From Neonectria sp. B-13 (taxonomy: Eukaryota > Ascomycota > Sordariomycetes > Hypocreales > Nectriaceae): a stretch of DNA of 64,000 nucleotides. Below, piece after piece: positions 53,596 through 64,000 of this stretch; the first letter of the stretch is position 1, and each line of letters starts with the position of its first letter. The stretch is from assembly GCA_002682825.1 (NCBI GenBank), contig NOKP01000026.1, positions 496,001 through 560,000 on the forward strand, read 5' to 3'. The position numbers and the translations under genes were made by a program. The notes beneath the pieces were generated by a model. The model saw only the letters and a program-made list of their open reading frames with translations. It did not search any database and was not told the origin of the DNA.

Positions 53596-55891
53596 TTATA
53601 AATACTCAACACCAGGTATAGGCTCATCCACGTCTTCGCTAGAAAACCCACAATGTCCAAGGGTGTTGTTCTCGGGCCCTTCGCCGTGTTTCTGCATTAC
53701 GCCCCATTTCAAGGGGAAAAGTGACGCTTCAGGCTGCGGGATACCATTCGGATGGTGGCAAGCAGCGGCAATAGCCAAACTGCAACTTCCTGTGAGCGGA
53801 ATTGCTGTTGGAAGACGGAGAAATCCCGTGGCGGCCACAGCTGACGCCATCAGCAATGATGCCGCTATGACGAGGATAATTGCGGCAGGTGAATATCCAC
53901 ACGTGGTGAATAACGGCACGTCGTTGGCCTCTGACTCGATGGCGACAACGAATAGGCTCTGAGACAAAAGCCAGTGCACCAAGATTGATGCGATCAAGAG
54001 CGGAATCCCCCAGCGATATGGAAGCTGTAGAAAATATCGAGAACGCTGATGTCCTCTGGGGTCGGCGGCAACACGTAATCCTCGTCGCTTGTGACCGAAA
54101 TCGCTCCATTCTCTGGCAGCTAACATGGCGGTGAATATTCCCTTGTATTGGAAATAGAGAAGCGAGAAGCAAAGTTGTGGTATGTTCGCAACTACGACGG
54201 CCCGTATGACCATCATGGAACCCTCAAATTGAGATTCAAAAGATATGATAGCTGATTCAGTGGCCCTCCCCAAGCCTAAGCTGAATAAGCTGGAAATATC
54301 GTGACTACCGGGCAAGATCTGGATTCCCCATGCAAGGAGCGATACTGCGGGAACCAGAAATAACATGTATCTAATAATCAGAATTAGTCCAGGTACATCA
54401 TAGAATCGTATTGGAAAGCGATCCGAAAGCTGGAAGCATTGGAAAAGGTGGAACTTACAAAAATAAACTCATAGCCCAGCGGCGAAAGCTCACTGCTGCC
54501 GCCCAGCGCCGTCGCAATGGAGGCCATGGACGAGGCCCAGTCCAGTCAACAGTGCGGTGAACGTAATCCGATGATGCCAAGCAACCGTCTGTGGAGAAAA
54601 TATCGGGCGTAACAAGAAAGGACTCAATCGCGTCACCGAGGACTAGCAAAAGGCCCTGCGGGGGGCAGTATGCCGTATATAGAATGACGCAGAGCTTGAT
54701 AGCGTTGGCGATGATCAAAAAAGCTGAGATGTATGTGCTGAAAAGCAATTTGCATTTCTGATCCACCGGTTGGCTGAGACAATACTTTGTCCGGGGTGTA
54801 TCAAACGGTGACCATTGTTCGGCATTTTCCCTTACTGTTGATAATTTGTTGCGGCAGGGTATCTTACCGCACCCGTCCTTGTGGGAACAGATCCATTCGT
54901 ATAAATCCATGACGCAATTTGGCATTCTGTTTACCTGGAAGAAAGATATCCTCTCATAAATAGGGATACCCTCCAAAGAAGAGTTTGACTGTGGCTCGGT
55001 GACTATAATGAGGTGCCCATGCGACGTCTGGAAGGCTGTTGCGTAGGCGTCGATGCATTCAATTGGAGTCAACCTGTCGAGTTTCTCCTTTCTTGCAAGC
55101 TCCCACAGATTTTTGAGATCATTAAAAGCATATATGGGGATGACGCTATTTCTTTCCCGGAAAACATCGCTTTTGTTCAACTCAGCGAATGGAACAGAGA
55201 ATATCGAAACCTCCACTGAGGATGCATCCGGGACCGAGTAAACATCGTAAGTCACAACCGATAACGATGCAAAACGACGGAGTTGTACCTAGAAATTGGT
55301 AAGCTTGCTGTGAGAGGAGAAAAAAAGCGAAACTAGGTCCTACAATAAGTGCAACGGTACAGATGATAGCAGGAGAAGACACCAAAGGATAACTCTTATC
55401 CGTGGTATCTCGGATAAGTTGTGCACGCTGGGAACTCCGATATCTGCCCATCTTCCAACCGAATGGGCCTTTTGAACATCATCTCGCGTAGGAGCTGACA
55501 GACACTGCATGCAGTTGTTCCTGGCGGCCAGTAAAAGAGAACTGAAAATGTTGATGAGGAAATGGATTGCCGTGTTGATTTTTTTCGTGCGGTCACAGGA
55601 GCCCTCTTGTAGAATTCTGAGGCCACTTTGTGTATTGTTATAGCTGTCCTTGAGTTCAGGTCTTGTGGTTGACCAGATGGTGACGGATAGGTTTGTTACG
55701 AGAACGAGGAACGTGGCAAGCGCGCTCATGGTGAGACTGAACTTCCATCCTGACAGTTTGGATGGCTTGACTTCACGCTTCAGAATCTCGGGTTTCTCCG
55801 ACGGTGGGGGATAAATTAGGAGGTTAGTTAGTTCGATGTCTTGTGATGATCTCACAGGTAGAAGGACGTCAAGATGCTCCTCACGATCCAT
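53596..55891 (-). pseudogene. DUF6536-type fungal membrane protein with a one-base frameshift, 3 exons
   Basis: Exons 55891-55344, 55288-54459 and 54370-53596 sum to 2153 nt, one short of a multiple of three. The N-terminal GWKFSLTMSALATFLVLVTN helix, ARNNCMQCLSAPTRDDV, RWADIGVPSVHNL and SSVPLHLL, then YNSVV, are diagnostic of this family. Just after the exon 2 acceptor the sequence reads YNSVV, then must shift by one base to continue FASLSVVTYDVYSVPDASS. A missing T in the T4 run (plus 55271-55274) explains it exactly. The rest shows about five membrane helices and RRWAAAVSFRRWAMSLFLYMLFLVPAVSLLA. Family function is unknown. The indel is either genuine pseudogenisation or a sequencing error in a homopolymer. 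Confidence 0.72.
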
Positions 55892-56682
55892 ATTATTTTA
55901 TCAGTGGGACAACGTTGGTATCAGACAGAGAGTATTAGAGCAGGTAATTGAAGCGGTAAGTGAACCGGTCACGAGAACTGGGATCCTACGGGGTCTTAAA
56001 TCCATGGCCTCGACCATCATCTAAAGAGAAACATAAGCAAGGAAAGGAGGTCTTGGCAATGTCATGTACGACATGAGCTAGGTTGTGCTGTGCTTGCGCG
56101 GCCCCCAGCCTCTTCGTCTCTAATATGAGCCTTATTCGCCGAGGTTGAAGCTGTGCTACCACCAACGGAAGAAACCTCAAAATAACTATCGAATCACAGT
56201 TACAGGCACTTGTATCATTTTCCAAGACGCAAAGGTTGCCTAAAAGGCAATGGGCTGGTCATGCTAAGTGCGTCTCATTTTCGGGGACCCCGAGGTTCGC
56301 CCTTCCAGTACCGACTTTTGAGATCTGCTGAACTAATTATGCCTTGTCCATGGGTCGCTTTCATTCTCAAGAGGCAAGGCTCGCTCTCCGCTGACAAACG
56401 CCCGCATAAGAAAGTCTCCGAATCCGAGGTGGCAAACGAATGTGCAGAGGCTTAACCCTCTACTTATGAGGTTGTGGGTGGCGTTGAGTTACAGCAGCAA
56501 GCAAAGCCCCACGCAATTACGTCGAACGAAAATGTTCTTCGGGAGTCGATGAGCCTGTGAACAGTGAAAATCAGTGAGGCAAGTAACTCTCCAGCACATC
56601 CCTATCCCTTTTCACAGCTGCCAGGGAAATATACGACCTTATGCAAAGCCTCCCGGTTAAGAGACGTGCTACGTCATCTATC
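55892..56682. other. Intergenic between the membrane protein and HET gene 2
   Basis: 791 bases including the promoter of the membrane-protein gene and the HET 2 3' end. No gene supported. Confidence 0.4.
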
Positions 56683-58978
56683 TCATCTAACATGTACTGT
56701 TCTAATATCCCCCAAAGCCCCCAAACAACTCGCTCTATTGTCCCACAGGCTGGTGGGGGTGTCCCAGTGACGCTGCAGATCCGAGCCCCGGACCTCTGCC
56801 AAGAGGCCAACGCGTTGATACTCGCCATCAACTTCACTAGACTCCCTTAACAGCAACGCATAATCCGTCTCACGAACTTCGTGTGGGTGATCTTGGAACC
56901 TCGTGACGCGAGCAATGGGCACACAAGTAACTTTGCCCCCGTTGGGTGGATCGTCCTGATACTCGGCTTCGTCGTCAATGTAGAGTTGGGCAAAGCGCTC
57001 AAAATATGCGATGTCAAGGCCAGCCGCTTGATCGCTGGAGAGCTTTGCTTGCACCTGAATCCTCCATGCGTAGGGTTTGACGTTTGGAACAGCCTTCCAT
57101 GTTGAACTCCATCCAGTAATGACACCTTCAAACGCCCTTCCCGTGAGAGTGAGGATGCCGTTCTTGACATTTCCTGTCGGATCTGGCGTCGCCGGTTCCA
57201 CACTAGCGGTGATGCTGGTAGGGTACACCCTCTCGAGATATCCAGTAGTCTCCTCGAGTGTATTGTCATTCAGGTCGCTCAAAGGGAAGATTGCAGCCCT
57301 GGAACTGAACGCCCAGGACCAGGAAGGAGCTTTGGCTGCTTGTGCTTTGTCGACCTTGCTAGCATTCGAACTATGGCTTTCCACATACCGCTGCCAAAGT
57401 AAATCAAGAGGCAGCGAGTCCTCCCATAAACCAGCGAGGTATCGTACCTGACGCCTCGAAGCCATTTGCTTGGCCAATCCTGACAAGCCCGGGAGTCGAT
57501 CCGAGTGGTAAGTAATGCTTAGCTTGGTATACCACCGTACAACATCGTGCCAAGTGTGGGTAAGTGCCGACTGATCACCCCTTTGGAGAGCTTCATCATG
57601 CGACACCTTGCTATACGGGCCTCGAAACTGTTGCGTGTCACTAGATTTCCCGTCAAAGTCCATGATTCCACATTCGCACTGAGTTTCCCTGCGGCATTCC
57701 CATATGAGCTCATCGGTGCTGATATGAAGTACTCGAGGGGCAAGCAGTCTTTCCTGCAAGACCCATGCCCGATTCAGCAGTGGCCAGAGCTTGACGACTT
57801 CGTCTTGTCTACTAGTGATTCCAGGATGGTGAATAGCGTCACGGGCGAAGACTTGATATGCCAAGCCCTCAGAGGTGTGCCCCGATACGCTGAATACCTC
57901 CGGTATTGGGGCGTTGTATAGATCAAACGAACAGTTTGGCGAAGAGGTAGCAGCGATGGTCAGGAAAGATCCCTCGTAGATGTCGCACATCTTTGCCGAT
58001 TCGCGAGCCCAGTCATCGCCATCGTCCTGAATGATGCAAAGCGAGTCAATCCAGATATAGCTAATCCCAAAGAACCGAGCGAAGTTGATAGCCATTTGGT
58101 ATGTTCGTGGCAAGATACTGAACTCCATCGCTTTCAGATGATCAGCAAGGTTGCCAAGCCTTGTTCGAATCGGCTGGTGGTCTCCCCAACAATGGCTTAA
58201 ACAAATGTACTGGGCTCGTGTCCCTCTTGTCTCAAACAGGCGAATTTGGTCATTGTCGGACCCCAGACTAAGCACACGCGAGGGCAATTCCGGGGTAGTA
58301 TTTGCGTCCCAGCACTTGTGGCTCGCAGTACAGCCATCCAGGAAAACCTTGGCCCTTTTGTACAAATCGACTGTTCTAGAACTTGTCACTCTAGATATTC
58401 TAGAAGGAGAAAATATGCCCCAAGGACACTGTATTCCTATAGAGGCTGATGATTAGCAATAGTCCCAAGAAAAGACACCGGAAGAGAGGGAAACGAGATT
58501 GTCCACTACAACCATCACGACAGTAGAATTCAAGGTTGCACCCGGATCGATTCGACCGCCAGGAATCGTCCACGTCTTCAAACCGGCGAGCTGCCAAAGA
58601 AAAACCAACGCCAGGTCGAAAAGTGATCCGAAATTTCCAATCGCTCATATCTTTCTGGCCATGGAGCCGGCTGATAGCACCATAAAAGATCTTGCATAGC
58701 TCGCAGAAAGGGTATTCAAATGATGATAGCTTCAGGAGGTTTCTTGTGTCGTATTCAGTCAATGGGGATGAATTAGCGTAATCCACCAATGTAGAACAAT
58801 GACGGCAAAGCGATGAATGCGTCCCGGACTCATCACCAGGATATAAGTCGTCCTTGTCCTCATCTGAACTGAGCATCGCGGCATATGCTGCGTCATCTGG
58901 GTCGCCGTCTGAAGCAGAGAAAGATTCTCGGCGGACGTAATCGTCATCAACATCTGAGAGGGCTGTCGGCGAATCCAT
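56683..58978 (-). CDS. HET-domain protein 2, 2 exons, 739 aa
   Basis: Exons 58978-58513 and 58436-56683 (2220 nt). Joining across the intron restores CRDGIQCPWGIFSPSRIS, whereas each exon alone ends in a false frame. An acidic N-terminal region with Cys motifs (CRHCSTLVDYA, CELCKIFYG) precedes the HET domain at about residues 235-390: YICLSHCWGDHQPIRT, LPRTYQMAINFARFFGISYIWIDSLCIIQDDGDDW, NRAWVLQERLLAPRVLHIS. The core LSHCWG is canonical, unlike HET 1. The family controls vegetative incompatibility and cell death; alleles are often polymorphic between isolates. A C-terminal AP.SWSWAFS block is typical. It marks the right edge of the accessory zone. Confidence 0.9.
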
Positions 58979-60611
58979 GCCAGCTCAGTGTTGCAACGGG
59001 CCGAGAGTAATTTCTTCGAATGCGATTGATGGAAATTTGAGAAGTTGAGGGCCGAGGACAAATTAAACAACGCAGTAGACATTCTCCGGGCGGAATAATA
59101 TCTGTCCAGCCTGGTCAGATGCTAGGTCGCACATGGCATCCAGTCACGCAGCGAACATTGATACTGTGCATCTCACCTTCACTACCTCGCAACGGAGATG
59201 AATAAAAACATATTTCAATTTTCATACAACATAGGATGCGAGAAGTCAAGCGTAACCAGTGCCGCTCTGGAGGTTCTCTTGCCATTGCTAACACATCCGT
59301 TTCCGGCACAGGGTGTTTGTTTCCCCCAAGGTTCGTGTTCCTAGCTCCCTTCTCACGTTGAAGTTTGCGAGGTGGTGTTCCGATAGTCGCCCAGGATCGC
59401 TGCATTCTTATAATTCTGATGTGTAGCGTATTTGTTCGCAAGGGAACTGCAAAACTAGGTGTTCACCAAACCACCACAAAGCCCAAAACCTGCATTTGCA
59501 AGAATCTCAACCAGTTGAAATTCGGTTACCCTAGACTAGACGTTGGTTATTTCAGTCTACGGTAAGTATTGATAGTGGCGATTCTACCCAGTAACTGGTC
59601 CATATTTCCTGTTGTCTTCTTCACCCCCCTCCTCTAATATTTCAAGACATCACATAACTCGTCTCTATCCCTCGTTTCCGAGTACTTTGCTTCCCTCTTT
59701 GGTGTAGGCCTAAAACACAATAACGACTGGATAATTACTTGGAACACAAAGAGTTACTAGGACTACACACGGGTGGGACTTGTGTCGAAGGTAGTGAAGA
59801 GTGTGGTCAGCTTTGTCACAAGTAAAGCAGGGTAATGCTTGTCATGTAGGCTCTCGCTGTCTAAAGAATATAGACTGCGATCATGGTCGAGGGAAAAAAT
59901 GGACATTGACTATGGAAACCGTAATTGGAGTCGTAGATAGATTTTCGGAAGGGAACTTTGGGGCATAAGTTCCTCCTTATTTTCTACCAAACCGTCTACA
60001 GGTGGCAGAATCGCCACTTCCTTTGACTGCATGGTGGTCAACATGATGTATCAGGACGTGAAGGTTTGTGGACGTAGCATACGGGGTTGCTCCCGACGGA
60101 GCGAGAGGACTGTAAGGGCTGCAAGATTCATCGTTAGCTCCGCGACTGGATTTCTCGAGGATATAGATGATCGAGACGGGGTGGTAGTTGTTGTGAGTGG
60201 CTGATATATGTCCACACCACCACCGCGTGAAATTTGCAGTAACAGTTTGTGACACATGGTCCGGCAGAAGTTTTTGGTTGAGAAACGGGGAGTCTTGCGC
60301 ATAGAAGAAGGCAACTGAAGACCTGTTCGGATAATTCTAGGGCAAAGGACGATGTTTCGTGTCTATACACTGGCTCTTGCCAGATAATCATGACCGGGTT
60401 CCTAGGAGGCACCACGTGGAGGTTGCGGAGTCCGGCTTCGCCACCCGACCGACCCTTCTTCCCAAAGAATAGCAAAGGCCGGCACCCTTTCGGGCCCTTT
60501 TCATGGAAAAGAGTGTAGTGTCATAGGTGTAAGAGACTTGAAAGTTTCTTTCTAGTTTATTGGCGTTTCTATACGTATACAGGCTTCTGCATTTTCCTGT
60601 ATCATTGTTCC
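58979..60611. other. Gene-free stretch
   Basis: 1.63 kb between HET 2 (5' side) and the 3' end of the D-serine dehydratase-like gene. Short frames only, with no domain, RNA or repeat I recognise. Confidence 0.4.
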
Positions 60612-61961
60612 TTACCATCCCTTCCAAGGAATCCAAGCGTCCCGGACAATATTGTCCTCATCCGCGACAAAGTAGACGAAAAACGCCGCCGCTGTGATGC
60701 ACGCATGGTTGCAGAACAGATTCACCCGTTGACCAACCTGGAAAACCTCGTCCACAGCTTGGCTCTTTTCTTCGGTCCCCAAGATGCCGTGCTCCTGCGA
60801 CATTCGGACGACTCCCCATGCGGGATGACCTACGACTCGGCCGAAGCCCGAGTATGCGCTTGATTCTCGCGATAGTGAAATGACGCCTGCGTTGACGAGT
60901 GCCTCGTTTCGATCTGTGTAGACGCTGCAGACTTCGGTTGCCACGTAGCTAGCCTGGGCTGCTTCGGGCACCAACCCGGTCGACACTTGTTGGAGATCAT
61001 TGCAAGGGAAGTTACCTATTCGGATGGAATGGTTAGCCCGAGATCGGATGTATGTGTGCTATATATCAACTCACCTGCGTGTAGCTCTATCTTGATATTG
61101 GACGGCACACCCGTCTTCAGGTTCTCCGCCACATGAGCGGTGGGTGTAGAGCCAATTGAGACGACAATTTCGCGGTCATCTGGAAGTAGCTTGGCGGCTT
61201 CGACAACGCTGGAGATCTCCAAGCCAAGCACATCCTCGGCCTCGTTGCGTGAACGGCCGGCATATGAGTGGCCGGCGTGGCAATAGAATCCGTAGATGCG
61301 CACCGCCGAAGACGCCTCAGCGCGTTCCACTAGACGACGGAGAGCAGGGCTGTTGGTTGCGATGCCGGCTCGATGCGAACCTACGTCGAGCTTCACGAAG
61401 ATGTCCCAAGGCACCTTCTCGCCGGCCTTTTCGAGATGAGCTATTTGCTGCTCATTGTCGACCATTAAGAGTATGCGCAGCGACGCTCTCAACTCCGTGA
61501 GCCGCGGCAGGATTCCTGGATAAATGGGTAGACCGTAAAGGCACTGACGAGATTGTTTAGCTGTCTTTTCTTTCTAAGAGATGCTGGTGTGCGGCAATTA
61601 CTCACCTCGTCCAAAATGCCCTCCTTGGCTAAGGGAAGGGCACCTCGAATTTCGGCCAGGGTTGACGCAACAATCCCTCTGTATTTGCCTTCCCCTAGCA
61701 TCAATCTCGTAACCTCAAGAGTCTACATGGCCCGTTTAGCATTCAGATTGGCGACATAAGAGAAAGGAGAGAACTTACCTTGAGCGTCTTAACATGTGGC
61801 CTGAAAGAGATGCCGAGCTTCTCCACATCGTGGTGAAGGTTCTCGATATTCTGCTTCAGCACGGGCAAGTTCACGACGAAAGACGGCGTGGGAAGCTCAG
61901 ACGTCGGTTTCCCAATGTAAGAGCTGTAGTTCTCCAGTGAGTAGTCCATTGCAGCGGTCAC
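60612..61961 (-). CDS. D-serine dehydratase-like PLP/zinc enzyme (alanine-racemase fold), 4 exons, 390 aa
   Basis: Exons 61961-61779, 61722-61606, 61543-61075 and 61015-60612 (1173 nt). Fold-type III PLP enzyme: the PLP Lys is in FRPHVKTLK (about residue 58, at the end of exon 1), then the barrel (FVKLDVGSHRAGI, about 155; YCHAGHSY, about 190; VSIGSTPTA, about 226), and the C-terminal domain with the zinc site HACIT in NLFCNHACITAAAF (His and Cys ligands, about 358). Fungal relatives dehydrate D-serine to pyruvate and ammonia or cleave D-threonine. Met at 61949 is an alternative start. Next gene is a glutamine-synthetase-like gene, which could use released ammonia; this link is speculative. 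Confidence 0.88.
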
Positions 61962-63405
61962 AAAGTGATGGGGATTATTTGGGAATCTGGATCACGAGCG
62001 TGTTTGTTCTGGTACAAAGACGTCAGCGACTAATAAATGGAGTTGAGGGGTCTCGGGTTTTGCGGGGCTCTCCGCGGCGCCGCGGTATTTGTCGCAGTGC
62101 GGATCTACAAAGTCCCATTTTTACTGCGGCGGAGTTCAGAAGATGAAGCCGAGCGAACACAATCTCTGTCGTCTAAACCATCTCGGTCAACGTTTGTAGC
62201 ACCTCAATTGTTCCACTACAGTGATGAAAGTGTACAATCATTGTCATTTACATTTACTTGTCTGACGTCTACGCCAACGTGATACATTTCATGTTGACCG
62301 GTGCTCCCTTGGAAAGTCGCTGGACAGGAACGCAACTGCGACCGGGCTGGTGAGAAAATGGTTCTCCTACACGGCGTTGACCTCTGCAAACCTTCATTTT
62401 CGCGATGAAAACTGTCATCTTGATAACCATATCCAAGCCGGGCAGTGGGTTCAAGAATTGCAGCGAGGTTTCTGAGGCACCGACCCGTATGTCCTCCAAT
62501 CGGATTTTCTAGTTTCAAGGTGCTGTCGGTCTCGGCAGCGAGTTGATCACTTACAAAGATCTAGCTGGTAGGGATGGAATCTTGACAGCTTGGCTCTATA
62601 TTGATGTATGAGGGCTTTCCTTTCATTCTTCATGTCCCCCACAATACAACAATGGGCTTCGGCTTCATTATGAAAGTGTCTAGTGATGTACCTACCATCC
62701 GACACCGCCAGTCGATTTGACTCATCTTTAAGATCTTAGGGGCCTAAATACTGCAGCAGAGAAAGGTGTGATTTGATCAAAAGATGCTTTCCTGGAATAC
62801 TGTAGCGGCATGTTTCTTGTCTTACCTAAAGGGTCCGTGAGTGCTGCGTAGTAAACTGCCCAATTTAGTAAACCATTATGCCACGGCTCGTTGTATCTTC
62901 TTTAGACATGAGAACCAGGGCATCGTCTGATTGACCAATTGCCAACCACCGCGCAAAAGGGGCCTCTGGCGGAAAAGTGTACCATTGGTTCGGGACCTTA
63001 TCATGTTTGTCTCTGCACTCCACCAGCACCGACGTCATAGTATCCAGCTCGTCTTAATCGCCAAATTACAACGACTAGAATGGTTTGAGGCTGTTGCAGA
63101 CCTTGGTCCATTGCATCTTTGTGCCTGGTACAATGCCGTCAGCTGAGATCTTGAGTGCCCGGCGCGCGCAGGAGAGGTGCGGGCATAATTCAACCCACCG
63201 GGTGTTAGGCCCATTTCTCACACATGCCACTGTGACTCAGAAGGAGATGAAAATAAAGAAAAAAACGTCAAGAGTGAAGCAGGTATTGATGTATTGAAGT
63301 TCAATCAATTGAGAATAGACCGTGGCAAAGTTTCATGTTTGTTGTTATAATTACAATTGAATTTTCTGCGTTTATCCAATCCGAGAATATGCCTCCAAAC
63401 CATGC
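61962..63405. other. Intergenic between the D-serine dehydratase-like and GS-like genes
   Basis: 1.44 kb, no supported gene. It carries the promoter of the D-serine dehydratase-like gene. No RNA or repeat recognised. Confidence 0.4.
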
Positions 63406-64000
63406 TCAAACCGTTTCAATATACCTCTTGAACTCCCTATATAGGAACGAATTAGCATGGCTCGTAGTACAAGTATCCTGGAGGCCGGGGCGAAACTTAC
63501 CAATCCGTCACTGCCTCACGCCAAACCCGCAGCTCATGGTGGCGGGAAACTGCGAACGCATCCACAAACTCATCGCCCATTATGTCTCGTGCCACGCTGC
63601 CCTGGGCCTCGAATCGCTCGAGGGCCTTTTCTAGGGTGTTGGGCAGGCGCTCGGCGGACTCTCCCTTTAGCTGTTGCGCTGCGGGTGGAAGGTTGATGGT
63701 CATATTCTGCTGAACGCCGCGCCAGCCAGCTTGGAAGATCGCATAGAGGGCATAATGTGGGTGTAAGTCGGCGCCCGGAATCCGAATCTCGAACCTCGTT
63801 GCAGAAGATTTACAGATGGGCTGGGATACTAGTCGTATGCTGGACAATCGATCCTCGAGGCCCCAGCTAAGGGTCACCGGTGCCCAGTAGTTCTCTATGA
63901 GTCGCTTGTAAGAATTGATGTTGGGTGCTAGCAGCGGCATGATGTCCGGAAGGGCATCGATGAGACCGGCAAGGAATGACCGACCGGTGTCGGATAGGTG
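63406..64000 (-). CDS. Glutamine synthetase-like gene, C-terminal part, truncated by the window edge
   Basis: The last two exons are visible: 64000-63501 (continuing beyond the window) and 63436-63406, joining to end WEFKRYIETV. In-frame from the edge: HLSDTGRSFLAGLIDALPDI, then LLAPNINSYKRLIENYWAP, the substrate-binding RFEIRIPGADLHPHYALYAI block and GWRGVQQ. These are C-terminal catalytic-domain blocks of type I glutamine synthetase-like (GSI-beta / FluG-like) enzymes, which ligate ammonia or an amine to a gamma-carboxylate. Many fungal relatives are not true glutamine synthetases but amide or polyamine ligases. The N-terminal amidohydrolase domain seen in FluG cannot be assessed. Confidence 0.88.

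Noticed and set aside
1..64000. Polyketide or nonribosomal peptide cluster, transposase or reverse transcriptase genes, CRISPR arrays
   Set aside because: No matching domains or repeat-spacer structure seen on either strand.

Overview
This window is nuclear DNA of a filamentous ascomycete (Pezizomycotina, most likely a Sordariomycete; species not determinable here). The evidence is short GT-AG introns (about 45-80 bases) with CTAAC-type branch points, two HET-domain genes, a Zn2Cys6 regulator, a LaeA-like methyltransferase, a pisatin-demethylase-like P450, and fungal forms of Bos1, Mia40 and TFIIH XPB. I checked every multi-exon model by joining the exons by hand. All give a length divisible by three except one gene, which is one base short.

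Layout. (1) 0.1-6.2 kb: a small metabolic group with two alpha/beta hydrolases, a P450 and an MFS exporter. (2) 6.9-11.8 kb: a housekeeping block with Bos1 SNARE, thiamine pyrophosphokinase, Mia40 and an OM14-like mitochondrial outer-membrane protein. In two of these genes an intron directly follows or splits the start codon. (3) 12-21.5 kb: gene-poor accessory DNA with a HET gene, a small C2H2 protein, an SRPK-like kinase, a diverged dispersed repeat and a short palindromic repeat family. (4) 22-35.3 kb: a compact catabolism-like cluster with SDR, Zn2Cys6 regulator, aldehyde dehydrogenase, Rid-family protein, acetoacetate-decarboxylase-like protein, APC permease, second SDR and PLP aminotransferase. 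No polyketide or nonribosomal peptide synthase is present, so it reads as uptake and breakdown of an amino compound. (5) 36-44 kb: a homeodomain plus C2H2 regulator, a MOSC (mARC-like) protein and an intronless, diverged XPB helicase. (6) 44.8-59 kb: an amidase lacking its catalytic Lys and Ser, a LaeA-like methyltransferase with an in-frame stop and a 7-base microexon, a secreted polyamine-oxidase-like protein, a DUF6536-type membrane protein with a one-base frameshift, and a second HET gene. (7) 60.6-64 kb: a D-serine-dehydratase-like enzyme and the 3' part of a glutamine-synthetase-like gene cut by the window edge.

How the genes may work together. In region 4 the permease would import an amino or quaternary-amine substrate. 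The aminotransferase, decarboxylase-like protein, two SDRs and the aldehyde dehydrogenase would form a transamination, decarboxylation and oxidation route, with a Rid protein handling reactive enamine or imine intermediates and the Zn2Cys6 protein as pathway regulator. The aldehyde dehydrogenase has an in-frame stop at a conserved Trp, so the route may be broken in this isolate.

Across 25-56 kb several otherwise well-preserved genes carry a single disabling lesion or lost catalytic residues. This suggests recent relaxed selection or mutation in an accessory segment, although sequence error cannot be excluded from the sequence alone.
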